A stretch of 64,000 nucleotides of DNA from Chitinophagales bacterium (GCA_041392475.1 JAWKLZ010000001.1:434001-498000), one strand, 5' to 3'; shown: positions 17,348 through 27,276, counted from the stretch's first letter. Notes: generated by a model not told the origin, from the letters alone. Program-made: numbers and translations.

Positions 17348-18277
17348 TCAAATATCAAATACAATAAAATCTGCTTGTTTGGTGAGTATGCGAACAAATT
17401 TGGCGTTGATAGGCTGTTCAACGACTTCTAAAGGCACTTTTTTGTGGACGGATAAATCTACGTTGGTAAAATCAGCGATGACTACAAAATAGGTTTTATC
17501 AATTTCGTTGTACTCACTTGTTGGAACAAGACATTGAAGTTCAACACTTCGTGGATATAACACTACGGGTTTATTGACCTTGAGATTTTCAGTAGTTATG
17601 GGAATGGTCAAGCGTTTTTCGGTAAATTCTTCTACCGTAAAGCCGTATTGAACTGTTTTGTGGGCTATCTGAACGTTTTTAGGAAAATTATTTTGCAGCT
17701 TCAATTCCCCGTTTCCTGCTTGCGTGACATTTTTCAACTCCAATGTTTCTGTAAGCATGAATCGTATGGTATCTACAAGAGATTCTGGCCCTTCAATCAA
17801 CACGCTGTCAGGCTCAATGGTTACTTGACCCGCTATTTCAAAGCGCTTTGCAGTTTCTATTTTTTCCATCAATACGATGGGAACTTTTTTGATCAATCTT
17901 TGCTCTAAATCAAGATAAATGCTATCAGGTTTGATATCAATAATATTCAAACCTGATAACTGTTCTTCAAATTGGTTGATGAAGGAAGCCGTACTGAGCG
18001 AATTGGTATTGAGGAGTTTCTGGTAATCCAATTTGATTTTTGGGCGATAAAAACCAATGCTTCGCATCAAATCTGAACCTGAGGCATCGACAAACAAATA
18101 CAAGATACTATCCGGTGGTTCTACCAAAATTTTGTCTTCTGGAAAATTGGTGAATTCTATATCTACCTTCACTTCCGTCTTGTAGTTTTCGGATAGTGCA
18201 CTCAAAAGCCATATCATGCACGAAATGCACAAACAAGCAAAAAAAGTAGTTCTATCTTCACTGGAAAACCAAGACAT
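17348..18277 (-). CDS. YbbR-like (CdaR-type) domain protein
   Basis: 309 residues. A single N-terminal transmembrane segment (FFACLCISCMIWLLSAL) is followed by YbbR-type repeats, with an opening strand VDIEFTNFPEDKILVEPPDS and further repeats such as PDSVLIEGPESLVDTI. In Firmicutes CdaR-type proteins regulate the diadenylate cyclase CdaA; in Bacteroidota YbbR-like proteins are commonly found next to yajC, as here. No cyclase gene is in the window. Probably anchored in the inner membrane with the repeats outside. Confidence 0.8.
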   Translation of the reverse strand: MSWFSSEDRTTFFACLCISCMIWLLSALSENYKTEVKVDIEFTNFPEDKILVEPPDSILYLFVDASGSDLMRSIGFYRPKIKLDYQKLLNTNSLSTASFINQFEEQLSGLNIIDIKPDSIYLDLEQRLIKKVPIVLMEKIETAKRFEIAGQVTIEPDSVLIEGPESLVDTIRFMLTETLELKNVTQAGNGELKLQNNFPKNVQIAHKTVQYGFTVEEFTEKRLTIPITTENLKVNKPVVLYPRSVELQCLVPTSEYNEIDKTYFVVIADFTNVDLSVHKKVPLEVVEQPINAKFVRILTKQADFIVFDI

Positions 18278-18408
18278 TTGGTAATTTGTTTGGGATTAAA
18301 AACCAGAACTGTAATAGGTTAATTGTTGTCTGGTTGTGGGTTTCTAAATACGATTAAATTGAAGTGAATAGCTAAAAAATAAGCTGCCCTTCGATTAATT
18401 TTTCTGTA

Positions 18409-18768
18409 CTAAGAAGCCTTCACGTTATCTCTTGATTCTTCAACAGAATTTTCACTTGTATGATAAGCATTGGTAAATTCCATAGAAATCACTGAGCGTT
18501 CTACCTTCAATTTTGTACCATTCGTATCTACTTCAAGTAGAACTGTATTGTCGTTTAATTTTGCAATTCGACCGTGAATCCCGCCTATCGTTATGACTCT
18601 ATCACCTTTCTGTAGATTGTCCAAAAATTCTCTTTGGGTTTTTGCACGCCGAGATTGTGGGCGAATCATAAAAAAGTAAAAAACAAACACGATGGCAACT
18701 ATAAAGAAAACATTCATCATCGGGTCTGGACCCGCAGCTTGTGCCAATAATACAGAAATCAACATCAT
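18409..18768 (-). CDS. yajC: Sec translocase accessory subunit YajC
   Basis: 119 residues. One transmembrane helix (VFFIVAIVFVFYFFMI), then the family hallmark RPQSRRAKTQREFLDNLQKG and DRVITIGGIHGRIAKL. YajC binds the SecDF complex at the Sec channel. It lies between ccsA and the ybbR-like gene, all on the minus strand. The C-terminal tail after residue 90 is longer and more polar than in E. coli. Confidence 0.93.
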   Translation of the reverse strand: MMLISVLLAQAAGPDPMMNVFFIVAIVFVFYFFMIRPQSRRAKTQREFLDNLQKGDRVITIGGIHGRIAKLNDNTVLLEVDTNGTKLKVERSVISMEFTNAYHTSENSVEESRDNVKAS

Positions 18769-18793
18769 TTTTTATATTTTTTTTGTTTGAATA

Positions 18794-18827
18794 CAAATTT
18801 ATCTACATCATTTCCAGCTTCTTCAAA
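18794..18827 (-). promoter_or_regulatory. possible yajC promoter inside the ccsA 3' end
   Basis: Minus-strand TAAATTTG (18794-18801) with TTTG (18824-18827) 22 bases upstream, close to the Bacteroidota consensus though one or two bases over the usual spacing. Confidence 0.35.
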
Positions 18828-19501
18828 CGAATCAACTCCAAACGGGTTTTCAAAGAAGCAATCCACATACCGACAAATATCCAACCGATAATTGCTGGAT
18901 AAAACACCATTCGCATCGTTGAATCCAAGTCAAGCGAATTGAAAGCAGGGTTTCCTCCTTTTCCTGGATGCAAAGAATCGGTCAAGCGGGGTACAACAAA
19001 AATCAAAGGAATAAAGGCGCAAAAAGCAAAGATATTGTAAACCGCCGAAACTTTGCCACGTTTATCCGCATCTTCCATCGAACCTCGAAGCACAAAGTAA
19101 GCAAAGTATATCAACAGCGCAATAGCAGAAGACATTTGTTGAGGATCATTGCTCCACGGTTCACCCCAAGTATAAGTAGCCCACAACATTCCTGTCACCA
19201 TACCCAAGCATCCAAACAACAAACCTACACTTGCGGTTTGAGCAGCAATCACGTCGTATAATGGGTGATTCGTTTGCAGGTGTCTGATACTGAAAATGAC
19301 AGACATCAATAAAATCATAATCATGGCAAACCACATAGGTACATGATAAAACAAATTGCGAATACTCTCATAAATAATCGGTAAAGGAGGAATGTGTATC
19401 AACATACCTGCAATGAGGCTGTAAACTATCAGCGCAACACCGATGTATTTCCACCAATTTTTCTTTAGAAAGGTTTTTACAAAAAAGCTATACTGATTCA
19501 T
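18803..19501 (-). CDS. cytochrome c biogenesis protein CcsA/CcmC family
   Basis: 232 residues with about six transmembrane helices. The haem-handling segment ATYTWGEPWSNDPQQM corresponds to the Trp-rich WWD region of CcmC, and His residues in LFYHVPMWFAMI and in the LHPGKGG loop are candidate haem ligands. CcmC-like proteins pass haem to the periplasm for cytochrome c assembly. No ccmB, ccmE or ccmF is adjacent, so the rest of the pathway must be elsewhere. Confidence 0.85.
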   Translation of the reverse strand: MNQYSFFVKTFLKKNWWKYIGVALIVYSLIAGMLIHIPPLPIIYESIRNLFYHVPMWFAMIMILLMSVIFSIRHLQTNHPLYDVIAAQTASVGLLFGCLGMVTGMLWATYTWGEPWSNDPQQMSSAIALLIYFAYFVLRGSMEDADKRGKVSAVYNIFAFCAFIPLIFVVPRLTDSLHPGKGGNPAFNSLDLDSTMRMVFYPAIIGWIFVGMWIASLKTRLELIRLKKLEMM

Positions 19502-19547
19502 TAAAGTTTTAATTAGTAATTATATTCAATATTTTTTCTTCAAAAAA

Positions 19548-20030
19548 TCACCTAAAAAAAGAAAACTGAGTGTAAGGAACAATAGGTTTTGCAGCGGCCT
19601 GACTTGCCTGCAAAAAGCTCGTTTTGGTCATCATACCTGTCAATCTCTGAATTTCTTCTCCTTTGTCATTCAAGAAAATATACGTCGGATACTGCGAAAC
19701 ATTGAATTTTTGGGCTACATCCTGACGGTCTTCGGCATTGAGGCTATACACCATATATGTTTCGGGAAAATATGCTCTTGCCTCAACACTTGCAAATACA
19801 ACTTGTTTCATTTGTTTGCAGACTTTGCACCAATCTGTATAGAAATCCACTAAAATCAATTGTTTCTTTTTTGCAGCTTTTTTTTGGAGCTTCTCCCAAC
19901 TGCCTTTGAAGAAATAATCCAACCTTTCAGCTAAGACCTCTTTCGACAAAATCTCCTCATCGTTTTGACCAACAGCAGCCGTTGCAACCCACAAAGACAT
20001 CAGCAACCCCAAACTCAACTTTTTTACCAT
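19548..20030 (-). CDS. periplasmic thioredoxin-fold protein
   Basis: 160 residues. The signal peptide MVKKLSLGLLMSLWVATAAVG is followed by a thioredoxin fold with the active site DFYTDWCKVCKQM (two Cys two residues apart, near residues 66-69) and the cis-Pro region VSQYPTYIFL. Such DUF255/thioredoxin_7-like proteins reduce or shuffle disulfides outside the cytoplasm. It lies 46 bases upstream of ccsA on the same strand, which fits a role in keeping cytochrome c cysteines reduced for haem attachment. Confidence 0.85.
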   Translation of the reverse strand: MVKKLSLGLLMSLWVATAAVGQNDEEILSKEVLAERLDYFFKGSWEKLQKKAAKKKQLILVDFYTDWCKVCKQMKQVVFASVEARAYFPETYMVYSLNAEDRQDVAQKFNVSQYPTYIFLNDKGEEIQRLTGMMTKTSFLQASQAAAKPIVPYTQFSFFR

Positions 20031-20173
20031 GATTTCGTTTAATTTATAGTTAGAAAATGTAACTTGCTGAATATTTTGTAAAGTTAAGAAACTCTTCGCA
20101 TACTATTTCTTCAAAAATAGCAGTTACTTTATAGGCTTTTTTAAGTCTATACTTAGATATTAATTGAATTACC

Positions 20174-20821
20174 ATGCCTTCTACCATTATGGAACTTTCA
20201 AATCCACTAACGAACCAAGCCAAAGAATGTTTGAGTACCAAATACCTACGTAAAGTAGCGAGATTTGCCTCCAAATTACTCAAAACAAACCTTCCCAAAA
20301 ATCTTGTATTTCACAACCATCAACACACATGGGAAGTAGTTCAGGCGGCTTATGAGATTGGTAAAAACAGCGGATTGAAAGAAGATGAAATAGAAATATT
20401 GATGATTGCAGCATGGTTTCATGATATTGGACACACCGTTCAATACATGGGACATGAAGATGCGAGCAAACAAATTGCCACAGAATATTTACAAAAAATC
20501 AATTATCCTGCTGGAAAATTGCAGCAAGTATTGGATTGTATTGAAGCTACCCGAATGCCTCAAAATCCTACCAATACGATGCAAAAGATTATGTGCGATG
20601 CCGATTTATACCACTTCACATTGCCCTCTTATCTTGCTAAAAAAGAACTTTTGCGAAAAGAATGGGAGTTGGTATTCGATAAGATATATTCCGATAAAGC
20701 ATGGAACGAAATGAACCTTGATTTTCTGAAAATGCACCACTATTGCACTGATTATGGTGAAGCAGTATTGTCGAAGCGAAAAGACAAAAACATCCATCGT
20801 TGTGAAAAAACATTGGAGTAA
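20174..20821 (+). CDS. HD-domain phosphohydrolase
   Basis: 215 residues. The metal-binding motif is spread as FHNHQHTWEVV (first His), AAWFHDIGHT (His-Asp) and MCDADLYHF (late Asp), the HD/HDc pattern. Members act on nucleotides or cyclic dinucleotides; no second domain indicates which. Cytosolic. It is divergent from the thioredoxin gene, and nothing adjacent suggests a partner. Confidence 0.82.
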   Translation: MPSTIMELSNPLTNQAKECLSTKYLRKVARFASKLLKTNLPKNLVFHNHQHTWEVVQAAYEIGKNSGLKEDEIEILMIAAWFHDIGHTVQYMGHEDASKQIATEYLQKINYPAGKLQQVLDCIEATRMPQNPTNTMQKIMCDADLYHFTLPSYLAKKELLRKEWELVFDKIYSDKAWNEMNLDFLKMHHYCTDYGEAVLSKRKDKNIHRCEKTLE

Positions 20822-20992
20822 GAAGTCACTTAGTCAGTAAGGACTGAAGTCTTGTGTTTCTTTGTACCTTTTGTGGTTCAATTCCTGTAGGGTACTGGAT
20901 AGACCAGATTAGGAACGATTCAAAAATAACTTTACAAAGTTTATTTCATAAATGGCTGAGTGCAAAGTGCATTTTTAATTTTCATTCGTTCC

Positions 20993-22411
20993 TTAATTGC
21001 TTTTCACAGGTTCAGTTAGCAAACCTTCAATATCATCTTCAATACCATCCTCACTAGGGCGTTTAGCCATACTATCTGCAATTTTGCCCTCCTTATCCAC
21101 CAAAATGTATTTTGGAACACCCGAAACACGGTAAACTTGACTGATGTTGTTTTTCTCTTTACCTGCAATCAATTGAACTCCAGATAATTCTTTGTTCGTT
21201 ACGAAGTCACGCCATTGCTTTTCATTTTTGTCAATAGACAAATAAAGGAAAACTACATCCTTATCATGAAATTTTTCTTTAAGCTTTTTGGCATGGGGAA
21301 TCTGCTGTTTACAAGGTCCACACCAACTCGCCCAAAAATCCATATAGACCACTTTGCCTATAAAATCACTCAATGCAACTTCTTCTCCGTCAATGTTCAA
21401 AACCTTGAAATCAGGTGCAACAGTTCCCGCTTCCAGATGTTTTACTTGGTCATAAACATATTTTACTGCAATGGTATATTTTTCAGTTTTCGTATTTTCC
21501 ATTGCATAAAGGTAGTGTTCCTTCAAATCCTCAACCCGACTTCGCTGCAAACCTTCCACCAAATGTTGGGTAAGTATCATCGAAAGTAAAAATTTATCCT
21601 TGATAGTTGCCCTATCAATTGCACACAAATCAGCATAATACTTTGAAGCATCATATCGGGGCGTTTTTCTCATTTTGACCAAAAGCTGATAGGTCATATA
21701 GTTGTTCAAAAAGCTGGAATACGCCTGCAAATTTGCCAAAGCGGGATTTTCAACAATCATTTCCTCCAAAAAGCTAAAGTAATCCTTGTCCACAGAAGGT
21801 TGTTTTCCACGTCTTCGATTGAGGTTGAACACGTAAGTTAGTAGGTGATTGGCATATTGATAATCAATTTGCAAAGTACCAAAATTCATTGCTTCCTCCG
21901 AAATAGTGTGTGTATTGGCATATTCCTCCAAAAGTTGATGTTGAACAGCAATAACACTGTCCATTAACGCACGATACTCTTTAGGGCCGCCCTGTTTTTC
22001 CAACAATGCTTTCTTTTGAGTCGGGATACTCTTTGGCAATTCAGAAAAGAAAAAGTTGTTGATATCACCTCCTTCAAAGGAGGTTTTTTTGTTAAACTGA
22101 TTCATATCTATATCCACAAATACGCTATCACCTGGTTCGATATAGACTTCAATATTACGTTTGCCATGTAGAAGGGTCACGATTCTTGGCGCATCCATAG
22201 GGTTGAGGTGAATGTTAAATTCATTATTTGAAGCCAATTCAACCACATAATCAGGTTGTTGTCCTTGTAGAAAAATAGGTGTTAGGTTCATGCCAAGTGC
22301 TTTACCTTGTGCATTGGTAATTTTGCCACTCAATACAGCACTATTTTGGGCGCAAAGATTTGGGAAAGAATAAAAGAATAGAAAAAGGTAGAGGAAAAGT
22401 GTTTTTTTCAT
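20993..22411 (-). CDS. TlpA-like thiol-disulfide oxidoreductase with N-terminal DUF4369-like part
   Basis: 472 residues. The signal peptide ends at NLCAQ. The first 330 residues hold a beta-rich start (AVLSGKITNAQGKALGMNLT) like DUF4369, then a helical linker. The last 130 residues are a TlpA thioredoxin domain: GTVAPDFKVLNIDGEEV, the active site WASWCGPCKQQ (near residues 363-367), and the cis-Pro in SGVPKYILVD. This architecture is common in Bacteroidota and acts in the periplasm or on the membrane. Confidence 0.88.
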   Translation of the reverse strand: MKKTLFLYLFLFFYSFPNLCAQNSAVLSGKITNAQGKALGMNLTPIFLQGQQPDYVVELASNNEFNIHLNPMDAPRIVTLLHGKRNIEVYIEPGDSVFVDIDMNQFNKKTSFEGGDINNFFFSELPKSIPTQKKALLEKQGGPKEYRALMDSVIAVQHQLLEEYANTHTISEEAMNFGTLQIDYQYANHLLTYVFNLNRRRGKQPSVDKDYFSFLEEMIVENPALANLQAYSSFLNNYMTYQLLVKMRKTPRYDASKYYADLCAIDRATIKDKFLLSMILTQHLVEGLQRSRVEDLKEHYLYAMENTKTEKYTIAVKYVYDQVKHLEAGTVAPDFKVLNIDGEEVALSDFIGKVVYMDFWASWCGPCKQQIPHAKKLKEKFHDKDVVFLYLSIDKNEKQWRDFVTNKELSGVQLIAGKEKNNISQVYRVSGVPKYILVDKEGKIADSMAKRPSEDGIEDDIEGLLTEPVKSN

Positions 22412-22606
22412 GTTGGTAAATTCAGCAAAAATTGATGTTTTGTATATAAAATATTAGTGAGTAAGTTTTCTTGATATGTTTGTATGTATAAACATTAACT
22501 GGCAGAGTAAAAGCATAAGGGTAAATTTCACTCTGAATTTTATTTTTATAGAAAACTAATTGGTGAGACTTGCTATTCGTGCAAAGATAAGACCATTTCG
22601 ATACAT

Positions 22607-23746
22607 TTACAAAAGCATTTCAGCTATTTGTCTTCCCATTTCGCTGCCAATAGCCACACCCATACCACCTAACCGAACACCTATCACCACTTTATCGCTC
22701 TCCTCCCAATAACGCAGAATAGAGGACTTATCTTTTCCAAAAGCCATAATTCCTGTCCAGTTCATATCTATTTCAAAAGAAGCATTTGGTAAAATTAGAT
22801 TTTGAAGTTTTTGCTTCAAGTCATTGATAATAATAGGATTTTCTGCAAAATCACTGCTTGTTTCCCTTTCAAAATCCAAATTGCGACCACCACCAAACAA
22901 AACCCTATTACCGATATTTCGGAAATAATAATATCCTTGATTGAAGTGAAAAATGCCTTTAAAAGACAAATTGTCAATAGGATGAGTAATCAAAACTTGA
23001 CCTCTCCCAGGCTTCAAATCAATATTTGGCAACAATTTAGGAGTAAAAGCATTGGTACAAACGGCTACCTTTGCAGCAATGAAAGTCATTTTTTGTTGGG
23101 AAATAGGAGACTGGACATATACTTGCATTTGCCCCTTCTTTTCTTCAAAATCAACAACTTCTGCTCCATTTATCACCACAACTCCAAGACTTTGGGCATA
23201 TTGCAACAAACATGACATCATTTTTCCCGTATCCAATTGACCTTCAAAAGCATTGCAGACAATCCCCTCAAAATGTTGAGTCGAAAAGCCAAATTCTTGT
23301 ATTTTTTTGGAGGAAAGCACACTAAAAACTTTGCCGCCCAACATAGGCTTCAACAAGTCGTTCACCTGCTCCAAATTTTCCAAATCACTCATTTCTGATG
23401 CTTCCAACAGTTCATAACTGCCAAAAGATTGGTAATCAATCGAAGCATCTCCCAAACGTTTACGCAAAAGTTGTAAACCCTTCCATCGTCGTAGTACCAA
23501 TTGAACCACCTCTTCAGCAGTCATTTTTTGAAGGTCGTCCAACAACTCTGCCAAACTGCCAATACACGCAAAACCCGCATTTTTGGTACTCGCACCTGTT
23601 GGGAAAATACCCCGCTCCAATACCAAAACTTTATGATTCGGTTGTTTTTCTTTCAGCGATACAGCCGCTGATAAACCTACAATACCACTGCCAATGATGA
23701 TGTAATCATATTGAAGAAAAGACTGTTGTTCCCAAAAACTTACCAT
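22607..23746 (-). CDS. FAD-dependent oxidoreductase (DAO family)
   Basis: 379 residues. The dinucleotide-binding motif YIIIGSGIVGLSAAVSLKE (from about residue 15) and VLVLERG, then STKNAGFACIGS, are typical of the DadA/glycine-oxidase-like DAO family. The C-terminal GVRLGGMGVAIGSEMGRQIA closes the FAD fold. It oxidises an amine or amino acid that cannot be named. No signal peptide. Confidence 0.85.
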   Translation of the reverse strand: MVSFWEQQSFLQYDYIIIGSGIVGLSAAVSLKEKQPNHKVLVLERGIFPTGASTKNAGFACIGSLAELLDDLQKMTAEEVVQLVLRRWKGLQLLRKRLGDASIDYQSFGSYELLEASEMSDLENLEQVNDLLKPMLGGKVFSVLSSKKIQEFGFSTQHFEGIVCNAFEGQLDTGKMMSCLLQYAQSLGVVVINGAEVVDFEEKKGQMQVYVQSPISQQKMTFIAAKVAVCTNAFTPKLLPNIDLKPGRGQVLITHPIDNLSFKGIFHFNQGYYYFRNIGNRVLFGGGRNLDFERETSSDFAENPIIINDLKQKLQNLILPNASFEIDMNWTGIMAFGKDKSSILRYWEESDKVVIGVRLGGMGVAIGSEMGRQIAEMLL

Positions 23747-23869
23747 CCGTATGCTTGTGTTTGATTTTTTTTATAACGTAAAAGAAAACAATCTTTCAGT
23801 GTTTGACATTTAATAGCTGAAAGAATGTAACTATTTTAATATTTTCAACTTCAATTTTGATTCAATTCT

Positions 23870-24169
23870 ATGATAGTGCGAAACGTACAAAAACTGGAAA
23901 AAATTGCTTTTATACTCAAAACAATTGCCCACCCTGTTCGGCTGCAAATCGTAGAACTGCTCGATTTGCATGGCGATTTATCTGTTGGAGAAATCTGTGA
24001 AAAACTAAACACTGAGCAGTCTTTAACTTCGCATCACCTTTCCAACATGAAATTGAAGGGAATTCTCAGTTCGACAAAAGATGGCAGAAAAGTAATTTAT
24101 AGCCTCAAGGAAAAGTCTGTATTGCAAATACTCAACTGTTTAGATGACTGCAACTGCAATATGGGTTAA
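23870..24169 (+). CDS. ArsR-family transcriptional repressor
   Basis: 99 residues. Winged helix-turn-helix: TIAHPVRLQIVELLDLHG, DLSVGEICEKLNTEQSLTSHHLSNMKLKGI, then SSTKDGRKVIYSL. The classical ELCVC metal site in helix 3 is absent (VGEICEK has one Cys), but the C-terminus ends DDCNCNMG, which could bind metal or sense redox. It stands between the divergent FAD oxidoreductase and the transhydrogenase operon and ends in a strong terminator. Confidence 0.88.
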   Translation: MIVRNVQKLEKIAFILKTIAHPVRLQIVELLDLHGDLSVGEICEKLNTEQSLTSHHLSNMKLKGILSSTKDGRKVIYSLKEKSVLQILNCLDDCNCNMG

Positions 24170-24197
24170 ATAAAGGAATAGATATTTTTTGAAAATC

Positions 24198-24231
24198 AAA
24201 AGCTGTAAGTTTGTAAATCTTACAGCTTTTT
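24198..24231 (+). terminator. intrinsic terminator after the arsR-like gene
   Basis: Perfect 12-bp stem (24198-24209 with 24219-24230) around a 9-base loop, ending in T. It separates the repressor from the transhydrogenase genes. Confidence 0.8.
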
Positions 24232-24341
24232 CTATTTTTAGCCTTTCTAATGAATGTAAAACGGAATTTATTGCGTTCATTTGTACCTAAATTTTTCGGA
24301 ACAAACAGTCCAAACTACTTATTTTTAATCCTTTTCTGCTT

Positions 24342-25418
24342 ATGATAATCGGTATAATACAAGAAAAAATAGATGCTCGTGTGGTTCTCGTGCCAGAGGT
24401 AGCCAAAAAATTGGTAGAAAAAGAGAAAGTAAATGTATGGGTAGAAAATGGAGCTGGGGGAGGAGCATCTTTCAGCGATGAAGACTACCAAATAGTTGGA
24501 GCAGTGACAAAAAGCCGCAGTGACATTTTGCAGCAAGCAGATTTGATCGCAAGCATTCACCCAATTTCAAAGGAAGAACTGAGCAAATGTAAACCACAAA
24601 CAGTGGTCATTTCCTTGTTTCAGCCTTTCTTCGAAAAAACCATTGGAGAAGAGTTGAAGGCGATGGATTTGCGTGCATTTAGTTTCGACATGATTCCTCG
24701 AACAACCCTTGCCCAATCTATGGATGTGCTTTCTTCAATGGCATCCATTGCAGGTTATCGAGCTGTTTTGACAGCGGCCAACCATTTTCCCTCTTATTTT
24801 CCTATGTTGATTACCGCAGCGGGTAGTATTCCACCTGCCAAAGTATTGATTTTGGGAGCAGGAGTAGCTGGTTTACAGGCTATTGCTACGGCAAAACGTT
24901 TGGGCGGAAGAATTGAAGCTTTTGATGTAAGAACGGCTGCAAAGGAGGAGGTAGAGAGTTTGGGGGCAAAATTTATTGAAGTAGAAGGCGCAAAAGACGA
25001 TAAAAGTGCAGGAGGATATGCAGTCGAACAAACCGAAGAATACAAACAACGGCAAAGAGAATTGGTGCATGAACGAGCTATGCGTGCCGATATCATCATC
25101 ACAACAGCTCAATTGCGTGGCCGAAAAGCCCCAATCTTAGTGGAAGAACGGACGGTGGAAGGCATGAAAAAAGGCTCGGTCATTGTGGATTTGGCTTCCT
25201 CAACGGGCGGCAACTGTGCTTTGACACAAGACAATAAAATCATAAAACATAACGGTGTGACAATTATTGGGGATTCCAATTTGCCCGCACAAATGCCCAT
25301 AGATGCAAGTTTGTTGTTCTCCAACAATTTTTACAACTATGTAAAATTGATGATCAAAGAGGGCGAATTGCATCTTGATTTTGAAGATGAAATCATTGCC
25401 AAGAGTTATATTTGTTAG
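24342..25418 (+). CDS. pntAA: NAD(P) transhydrogenase subunit alpha, domain I
   Basis: 358 residues. Binds NAD(H) and passes hydride to NADP in the membrane-bound proton-translocating transhydrogenase. Features are the alanine-dehydrogenase-like N-terminus (KIDARVVLVPEVAKKLVEKE), the NAD fold VLILGAGVAGLQAIATAKRLG, and the mobile-loop region AEDDK-like VEGAKDDKSAGGYA. As in Rhodospirillum rubrum, alpha is split into two genes. It is followed by pntAB after 120 bases and pntB overlapping that. Confidence 0.94.
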   Translation: MIIGIIQEKIDARVVLVPEVAKKLVEKEKVNVWVENGAGGGASFSDEDYQIVGAVTKSRSDILQQADLIASIHPISKEELSKCKPQTVVISLFQPFFEKTIGEELKAMDLRAFSFDMIPRTTLAQSMDVLSSMASIAGYRAVLTAANHFPSYFPMLITAAGSIPPAKVLILGAGVAGLQAIATAKRLGGRIEAFDVRTAAKEEVESLGAKFIEVEGAKDDKSAGGYAVEQTEEYKQRQRELVHERAMRADIIITTAQLRGRKAPILVEERTVEGMKKGSVIVDLASSTGGNCALTQDNKIIKHNGVTIIGDSNLPAQMPIDASLLFSNNFYNYVKLMIKEGELHLDFEDEIIAKSYIC

Positions 25419-25538
25419 ACTTTGGAGGAAAGAAGAGGGTTCGAGAAACGAGACTTTATTTTCATGAATGATATCCCACATTTCTTCTATGGCTTCCTTC
25501 CTCTTTAATTTTCATTTCGATTTTAATTTTCATTCATC

Positions 25539-25850
25539 ATGAATATACTTCAATTTTTTTCAGAAAACATGCTTACGATTTATTTGGTGGTGTTCACTAT
25601 ATTTCTTGGGTGGGAATTGATTTCCAAAGTACCCACTGTTTTGCACACACCTTTGATGTCTGGTGCTAATGCAATCAGTGGAGTGGTCATTATTGGTGCC
25701 ATTATCTTGATACGCACCGCCGATCCAAGTGATTATTTTACCCTTGTCATTGCCACTATTGGGGTCATATTGGGGACAATCAATGTGATGGGTGGATTTT
25801 CGGTGACGAACCGAATGTTGGAAATGTTCAGTAAAAAGAAAAAGAAATAA
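25539..25850 (+). CDS. pntAB: NAD(P) transhydrogenase subunit alpha, membrane part
   Basis: 103 residues with three to four transmembrane helices (TIYLVVFTIFLGWELISKVP, AISGVVIIGAIILIR, FTLVIATIGVILGTINVMGGF). It forms part of the proton channel. The stop codon overlaps the pntB start by one base (TAATG), a translational coupling arrangement. Confidence 0.93.
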   Translation: MNILQFFSENMLTIYLVVFTIFLGWELISKVPTVLHTPLMSGANAISGVVIIGAIILIRTADPSDYFTLVIATIGVILGTINVMGGFSVTNRMLEMFSKKKKK

Positions 25851-27244
25851 TGGGAAATATCAACACACTTTTTGAAATAGGTTATTTGATTTCTGCTGTT
25901 GGATTCATTGTGGGATTGCGAGGATTGAGTAACCCTGCAACAGCTCGAAAAGGCAACTTGATAGCAGGTGCTGCCATGATTTTCGCCGTTTTTTTGACAC
26001 TATTCATTCCAATGGAAGGGGCTGAAAATAACTACTTGTGGATTTTTGCAGGTTTGGCGATTGGTACTGGAATAGGGTTATTGTATGCTACAAGAGTGGC
26101 GATGACTGCAATGCCTGAATTGGTGTCGCTTTTCAATGGATTTGGAGGAGCGTGTGCGATTGTGGTATCAGTTATTGAAATTTACGGCAAATCACAGGGG
26201 GAAGTTGTTTTTTCACAAGAACTGACCATTTTGCTGACGCTGTTTATTGGTAGTGTGGCGTTTACAGGGAGCTTGGTGGCTTATGGAAAACTGAATGGAA
26301 GCCTTGGTGACAAGACGATTCCGCAAATTGTGAACACTATAATTGTATTGGTCATTGTAGGGGTGATTGGTTATATGCTCATGGGAACGGATGTTGACAT
26401 GATATTTGTTGTTGTCTTGTTGGTCATTTCATTGATTTATGGCTATACCTTCGTGATGCCCATTGGAGGGGCAGATATGCCAGTAGTAATATCTCTACTG
26501 AATTCATTTACAGGACTTACTGCTGCGATGGCAGGTATTATTTACGGCAATCAAATCATGCTTTTGGGGGGTATTTTGGTGGGTTCTTCTGGAACGATTT
26601 TGACCATTTTGATGTGTGAAGCCATGAACCGTTCTCTGTTAAACGTATTGATTGGATCGTTTGGTGGTGGCGGTGCGGCTACAAGTGGCGGTGCTGGCCA
26701 GGAGAATCAAGTAGCAAAACCAACTACTGCAAATGATGCGGCCATGTTGATGTTTTATGCCGACAATGTGGTGTTGGTGCCAGGCTATGGCTTGGCAGTG
26801 GCTCAAGCGCAAAATGTTTGTAAGGATTTAGAAACAGTCTTGGAGCGAAATGGTGTAAATGTGCGTTATGCGATACACCCTGTTGCGGGACGTATGCCTG
26901 GACACATGAATGTATTGTTGGCAGAAGCGGATGTGAATTATGATAAGTTGATGGACTTGGACGCATCCAATGAGGTATTGCCAAAAGCAGATGTAGCCAT
27001 CATTGTGGGCGCAAATGATGTGGTGAACCCTGCTGCAAAAACTGATAAATCGAGTCCTATTTACGGAATGCCGATTTTGGATGTTGAAAAAGCAAAACGA
27101 ACGATTGTTTTGAAACGAAGTATGAGTACGGGATATGCAGGTATTCAAAACCAATTGTTCTTCAATGAAAACAACCAGATGCTCTTTGGAGATGCCAAAG
27201 ACTCAATTCAGAAATTGGTAACAGAATTGAAGAATTTGGAGTAG
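25850..27244 (+). CDS. pntB: NAD(P) transhydrogenase subunit beta
   Basis: 464 residues. About nine transmembrane helices up to residue 270, then the NADP-binding domain III: VPGYGLAVAQAQNVCKDLE, YAIHPVAGRMPGHMNVLLAEA and VGANDVVNPAA are signature stretches. The enzyme uses the proton gradient to drive NADPH formation. The operon ends in an 18-bp stem terminator. Confidence 0.95.
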   Translation: MGNINTLFEIGYLISAVGFIVGLRGLSNPATARKGNLIAGAAMIFAVFLTLFIPMEGAENNYLWIFAGLAIGTGIGLLYATRVAMTAMPELVSLFNGFGGACAIVVSVIEIYGKSQGEVVFSQELTILLTLFIGSVAFTGSLVAYGKLNGSLGDKTIPQIVNTIIVLVIVGVIGYMLMGTDVDMIFVVVLLVISLIYGYTFVMPIGGADMPVVISLLNSFTGLTAAMAGIIYGNQIMLLGGILVGSSGTILTILMCEAMNRSLLNVLIGSFGGGGAATSGGAGQENQVAKPTTANDAAMLMFYADNVVLVPGYGLAVAQAQNVCKDLETVLERNGVNVRYAIHPVAGRMPGHMNVLLAEADVNYDKLMDLDASNEVLPKADVAIIVGANDVVNPAAKTDKSSPIYGMPILDVEKAKRTIVLKRSMSTGYAGIQNQLFFNENNQMLFGDAKDSIQKLVTELKNLE

Positions 27245-27276
27245 TTGGTATAAATGAAAACTGGGTTTATAAAATA

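Noticed and set aside
20854..21057. Short open frame between the HD and TlpA genes
   Set aside because: Low-complexity translation with no start context, partly antisense to the TlpA gene.
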